Assembly: GCA_900544065.1 (NCBI GenBank)
Contig: UQTR01000091.1
Span: forward strand, 1 to 7,944
DNA length: 7,944 bases
Origin: an uncultured Collinsella sp.
Lineage (GTDB): Bacteria > Actinomycetota > Coriobacteriia > Coriobacteriales > Coriobacteriaceae
Reading direction: 5' to 3'
Shown one piece after another: positions 6,995 through 7,944 of the stretch; position 1 is the stretch's first letter, and each line of letters opens with the position of its first letter. The notes beneath the pieces are model-generated. The model did no database searches. It worked only from the letters and a program-made list of their open reading frames with translations, and was not told the origin of the DNA. The translations under genes and the position numbers were made by a program.

Positions 6995-7129
6995 GGTCCC
7001 CGGCCGGAGGGGCCGGATATAAGGTTTCCTGCTGTACAGTCCTGCGCAAGACGAAGGCCACATTAAGTGGCCTTCTTTGCGTGCGGAACTCGCGATAAAC
7101 CTTATATCCGGTCTCTCCGGTCGGGGACC
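6995..7129 (+). repeat. Long inverted repeat / extended hairpin element after the operon
   Basis: The 33-base arm 6995-7027 is complementary to 7097-7129. Thirty positions are Watson-Crick. The three others (7003/7121, 7010/7114, 7012/7112) are G opposite T, which pair as G-U in a plus-strand RNA. A minus-strand RNA would instead have three A-C mismatches there. The 69-base interior holds an 8-base palindrome CTGTACAG (7032-7039) and a second, near-concentric hairpin (7043-7083). The whole element could fold as one long rod. It sits 12 bases after the stop of the TsaB-RimI-TsaD gene, in a convergent gap. It could be a terminator or 3' stabiliser, a non-coding RNA, or a small non-autonomous mobile repeat; no flanking target duplication was identified. 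The structure is directly visible, but its role is not. Confidence 0.85.
7053..7078 (+). terminator. Probable intrinsic terminator hairpin between converging genes
   Basis: A perfect 9-bp stem (7053-7061 with 7067-7075) closes an ATTAA loop and is followed by TTT then GC. CGCAA (7045-7049) and TTGCG (7077-7081), plus two wobble pairs outside them, extend the structure past a small internal loop. The T-run is short, so termination would be weaker than at 20-49. In the minus direction the same stem is followed by CGTCTT, so it could also slow transcription from the toxin gene. It lies inside the larger inverted repeat, and the two structures are compatible. Confidence 0.6.
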
Positions 7130-7231
7130 TTTCTGTATCGATGTAGCTTCTGAGCTGGTTTGGCGTCGACAACGTCCAGCAAGGTTAACAAACCAGCGTC
7201 GAATTTCCGGCGTTCTTTAGCTGAAAGAAAC
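7130..7231. other. Intergenic remainder downstream of the toxin gene
   Basis: About 100 bases lie between the inverted-repeat element and the toxin stop. The only structure I see is a 9-bp inverted repeat, GCTGGTTTG (7154-7162) with CAAACCAGC (7189-7197), around a 26-base loop and without a T-run. On the minus strand one frame across 7102-7227 stays open and uses ordinary codons, ending with a TAA inside the inverted-repeat arm. It has no start or recognisable family and may be the worn 3' end of an older gene, or chance. Confidence 0.4.
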
Positions 7232-7546
7232 CTACCTGATAATCGACTCAATATCTCGGCTCTTATATAGCAGTCGGCGGACTTCCATAACGTCGTCGAT
7301 GACGACATAAAAAACCATGTAGTTACCAACGTAGAAGCGGTAATACGGGTGCAATCGCCTTCTTGTCGAAGGGTATGTTGGCGACATGGTTGGACTCTTG
7401 AGATGCTCGAGTATGCCTGCTTCAACATTGTTGACAAGCCTATTTGCCGCAGCGGGGTTATTGAGATCAAAGGCGATATATGACGCTGCTTGGCTGAGGT
7501 CCTCCCAAAATAGGGGAAGATAGCGGAGCTTATAGGGCCTGTTCAT
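7232..7546 (-). CDS. Type II toxin, RelE/ParE superfamily
   Basis: The 104-residue protein has the toxin superfamily layout. An amphipathic helical N-terminal half (about 12-51) includes DLSQAASYIAFDLNNPAAA (16-34), the pattern seen in ParE-like proteins. A basic RRRLHPYYRFYVGNYMVFY strand pair follows (62-80), and the ending EVRRLLYKSRDI (88-99) resembles the usual VLRVLHGRRDI. RelE-type members cleave mRNA at the ribosome, whereas ParE-type members poison DNA gyrase; the sequence alone does not settle which applies. The frame stays open upstream to 7642, but the ATG at 7546 is chosen because it starts the conserved fold and overlaps the antitoxin end by 17 bases, typical of coupled modules. 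Only a weak purine stretch precedes it. The gene looks less GC-rich than the operon, suggesting it is an accessory acquisition. Confidence 0.85.
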   Translation of the reverse strand: MNRPYKLRYLPLFWEDLSQAASYIAFDLNNPAAANRLVNNVEAGILEHLKSPTMSPTYPSTRRRLHPYYRFYVGNYMVFYVVIDDVMEVRRLLYKSRDIESIIR

Positions 7547-7805
7547 TGAGACCGCCGTTGAGCATTTTTCTGACAGAGCCAAAGACATCGTCGTGTGTAT
7601 AGCGAAGTTGCATGCTGGCAGCCTGACGATCGGCGGCATCAAGGGCGCTCTCGATTGTATTGCTCAGCGACTTGTACTGCTCAAAGCTCATGACGACCAT
7701 AGAGCCCCGCCCGTTTTTAGTTAGAAAAACCGGACCCTCTTGTTCGACTTCGCGTTCAACGTCCGGGTAGTGATTCCTTAGATCAGATACTGGCCTAATG
7801 TTCAT
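7530..7805 (-). CDS. Type II antitoxin, Phd/YefM family
   Basis: The 91-residue protein begins MNIRPVSDLRNHYPDVEREV and continues EGPVFLTKNGRGSMVVMSFEQYKSL (23-47), the standard Phd/YefM DNA-binding fold. That fold has a first strand, the helix with SDLR, the FLTKNGRG hairpin, and VVMSFEQY. The C-terminal part (about 50-91) is the variable segment that normally folds on the toxin and neutralises it. Antitoxins of this family also repress their own operon, more tightly when bound to toxin. A strong AGGAGG (7811-7816 on the minus strand) lies 5 bases before the ATG. It precedes and overlaps the toxin gene, the usual order for the family. The family call is firm; pairing with a RelE/ParE-type toxin is common for Phd/YefM antitoxins. 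Confidence 0.92.
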   Translation of the reverse strand: MNIRPVSDLRNHYPDVEREVEQEGPVFLTKNGRGSMVVMSFEQYKSLSNTIESALDAADRQAASMQLRYTHDDVFGSVRKMLNGGLNEQAL

Positions 7806-7821
7806 GTTTGCCTCCTGAAGT

Positions 7822-7858
7822 ATCAGGACATTATCGTGATTATGATAACAGAGTTGAG
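7822..7858 (-). promoter_or_regulatory. Palindromic operator and probable promoter of the toxin-antitoxin module
   Basis: Directly upstream of the antitoxin Shine-Dalgarno are two overlapping imperfect palindromes. One spans 7831-7848, with TTATC and GATAA ends and 14 of 18 positions symmetric. The other spans 7822-7840, with ATCA and TGAT ends. On the minus strand -10-like hexamers GATAAT (7835-7830) and CATAAT (7844-7839) fall inside them, while any -35 (CTCAAC at 7858-7853) is poor. Overlap of palindrome and -10 is what is expected of a site where the Phd/YefM antitoxin represses its own promoter. The exact start site is not determined. Confidence 0.5.
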
Positions 7859-7894
7859 ATTTGGGATGGGAGCTCCTCGGGGGCGGGGCGGGCG
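7859..7894. other. Short G-rich tail of uncertain origin before the adapter
   Basis: No gene is visible. From about 7868 the sequence becomes abruptly G-rich and low in complexity (runs of G at 7868-7870, 7879-7883, 7885-7888 and 7890-7892), unlike the AT-rich operator just before it. It lies between recognisable genome and the sequencing adapter. It may be real upstream sequence or poorly supported bases at a collapsing read end. Confidence 0.4.
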
Positions 7895-7944
7895 CTGTCT
7901 CTTATACACATCTCCGAGCCCACGAGACCCTAAGACATCTCGTA
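7895..7944 (+). other. Illumina Nextera adapter contamination (not genomic)
   Basis: Bases 7895-7913 read CTGTCTCTTATACACATCT, the 19-base Tn5 mosaic end used in Nextera libraries. Bases 7914-7928 read CCGAGCCCACGAGAC, the remainder of the i7-side Nextera adapter. Bases 7929-7936 (CCTAAGAC) occupy the place of the 8-base i7 sample index, and 7937-7944 (ATCTCGTA) begin the P7 flow-cell sequence. The order and spacing are those of read-through from a short insert. This is synthetic sequence left on a contig end. It should be trimmed and not read as a transposon or any other biological feature. Confidence 0.98.

Noticed and set aside
452..7063. Long minus-strand reading frames opposite the operon genes (for example 5903-7063 and 3454-4596)
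   Set aside because: They lie opposite well-identified plus-strand genes, carry no recognisable motifs, and are expected from the codon bias of GC-rich coding sequence.
6995..7129. CRISPR array or riboswitch as an explanation of the repeat structure
   Set aside because: There are only two inverted arms, no regularly spaced direct repeats, and the element lies after the operon rather than ahead of a gene it could control.
7547..7642. Upstream extension of the toxin reading frame to 136 residues
   Set aside because: These 32 residues are the shadow of the antitoxin coding sequence in another frame and do not belong to the RelE/ParE fold, which begins at the ATG at 7546.
7895..7913. Tn5 mosaic end read as evidence of a natural transposon
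   Set aside because: It is followed exactly by the Nextera i7 arm, an index-length spacer and the P7 start, so it is library adapter and not an insertion sequence.

Overview
The window looks like the end of an assembled contig from a Coriobacteriia-type actinobacterium, with a Collinsella-like gut genome as my best guess. That guess rests on the fairly GC-rich coding sequence, strong Shine-Dalgarno sites, and a gene order that matches the actinobacterial alr-tsaE-tsaB-rimI-tsaD neighbourhood. It is an inference from content, not a database match.

Positions 1-158 hold a strong rho-independent terminator for a gene that ends before the window, then a promoter region. From 159 to 6982 six plus-strand genes run almost without gaps (overlap of 14 bases to a gap of 12 bases), so they are very probably one operon. 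In order they are: acpS (holo-ACP synthase with an unusual C-terminal tail), nnr (bifunctional NAD(P)HX epimerase/dehydratase), alr (alanine racemase), a family 4 [4Fe-4S] uracil-DNA glycosylase, tsaE, and one 794-residue gene that fuses TsaB, a RimI-type acetyltransferase and TsaD. The last two genes supply the whole TsaB/TsaD/TsaE machinery that transfers threonylcarbamoyl to A37 of ANN-decoding tRNAs. TsaC, which makes the activated intermediate, is not in the window. The other genes cover carrier-protein activation, repair of damaged NAD(P)H, D-alanine supply for peptidoglycan and repair of deaminated cytosine. This is a housekeeping operon rather than a single pathway.

Positions 6983-7231 are a convergent intergenic region. 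It is dominated by a 135-base element (6995-7129) with 33-base inverted arms, whose three arm differences would all be G-U pairs in a plus-strand RNA. The element encloses a second hairpin that resembles a terminator.

Positions 7232-7805 (minus strand) hold a type II toxin-antitoxin module: a Phd/YefM antitoxin followed by an overlapping RelE/ParE-superfamily toxin. A palindrome-rich operator/promoter lies upstream. This stretch looks less GC-rich than the operon and is probably an accessory insertion.

The last 50 bases (7895-7944) are not genomic. They are the Illumina Nextera transposase/i7 adapter, an 8-base index and the start of the P7 sequence, so the contig end is a library artefact. 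I see no convincing new biological system. The items most worth a second look are the long wobble-conserved hairpin, the TsaB-RimI-TsaD triple fusion, the AcpS tail and the adapter contamination.
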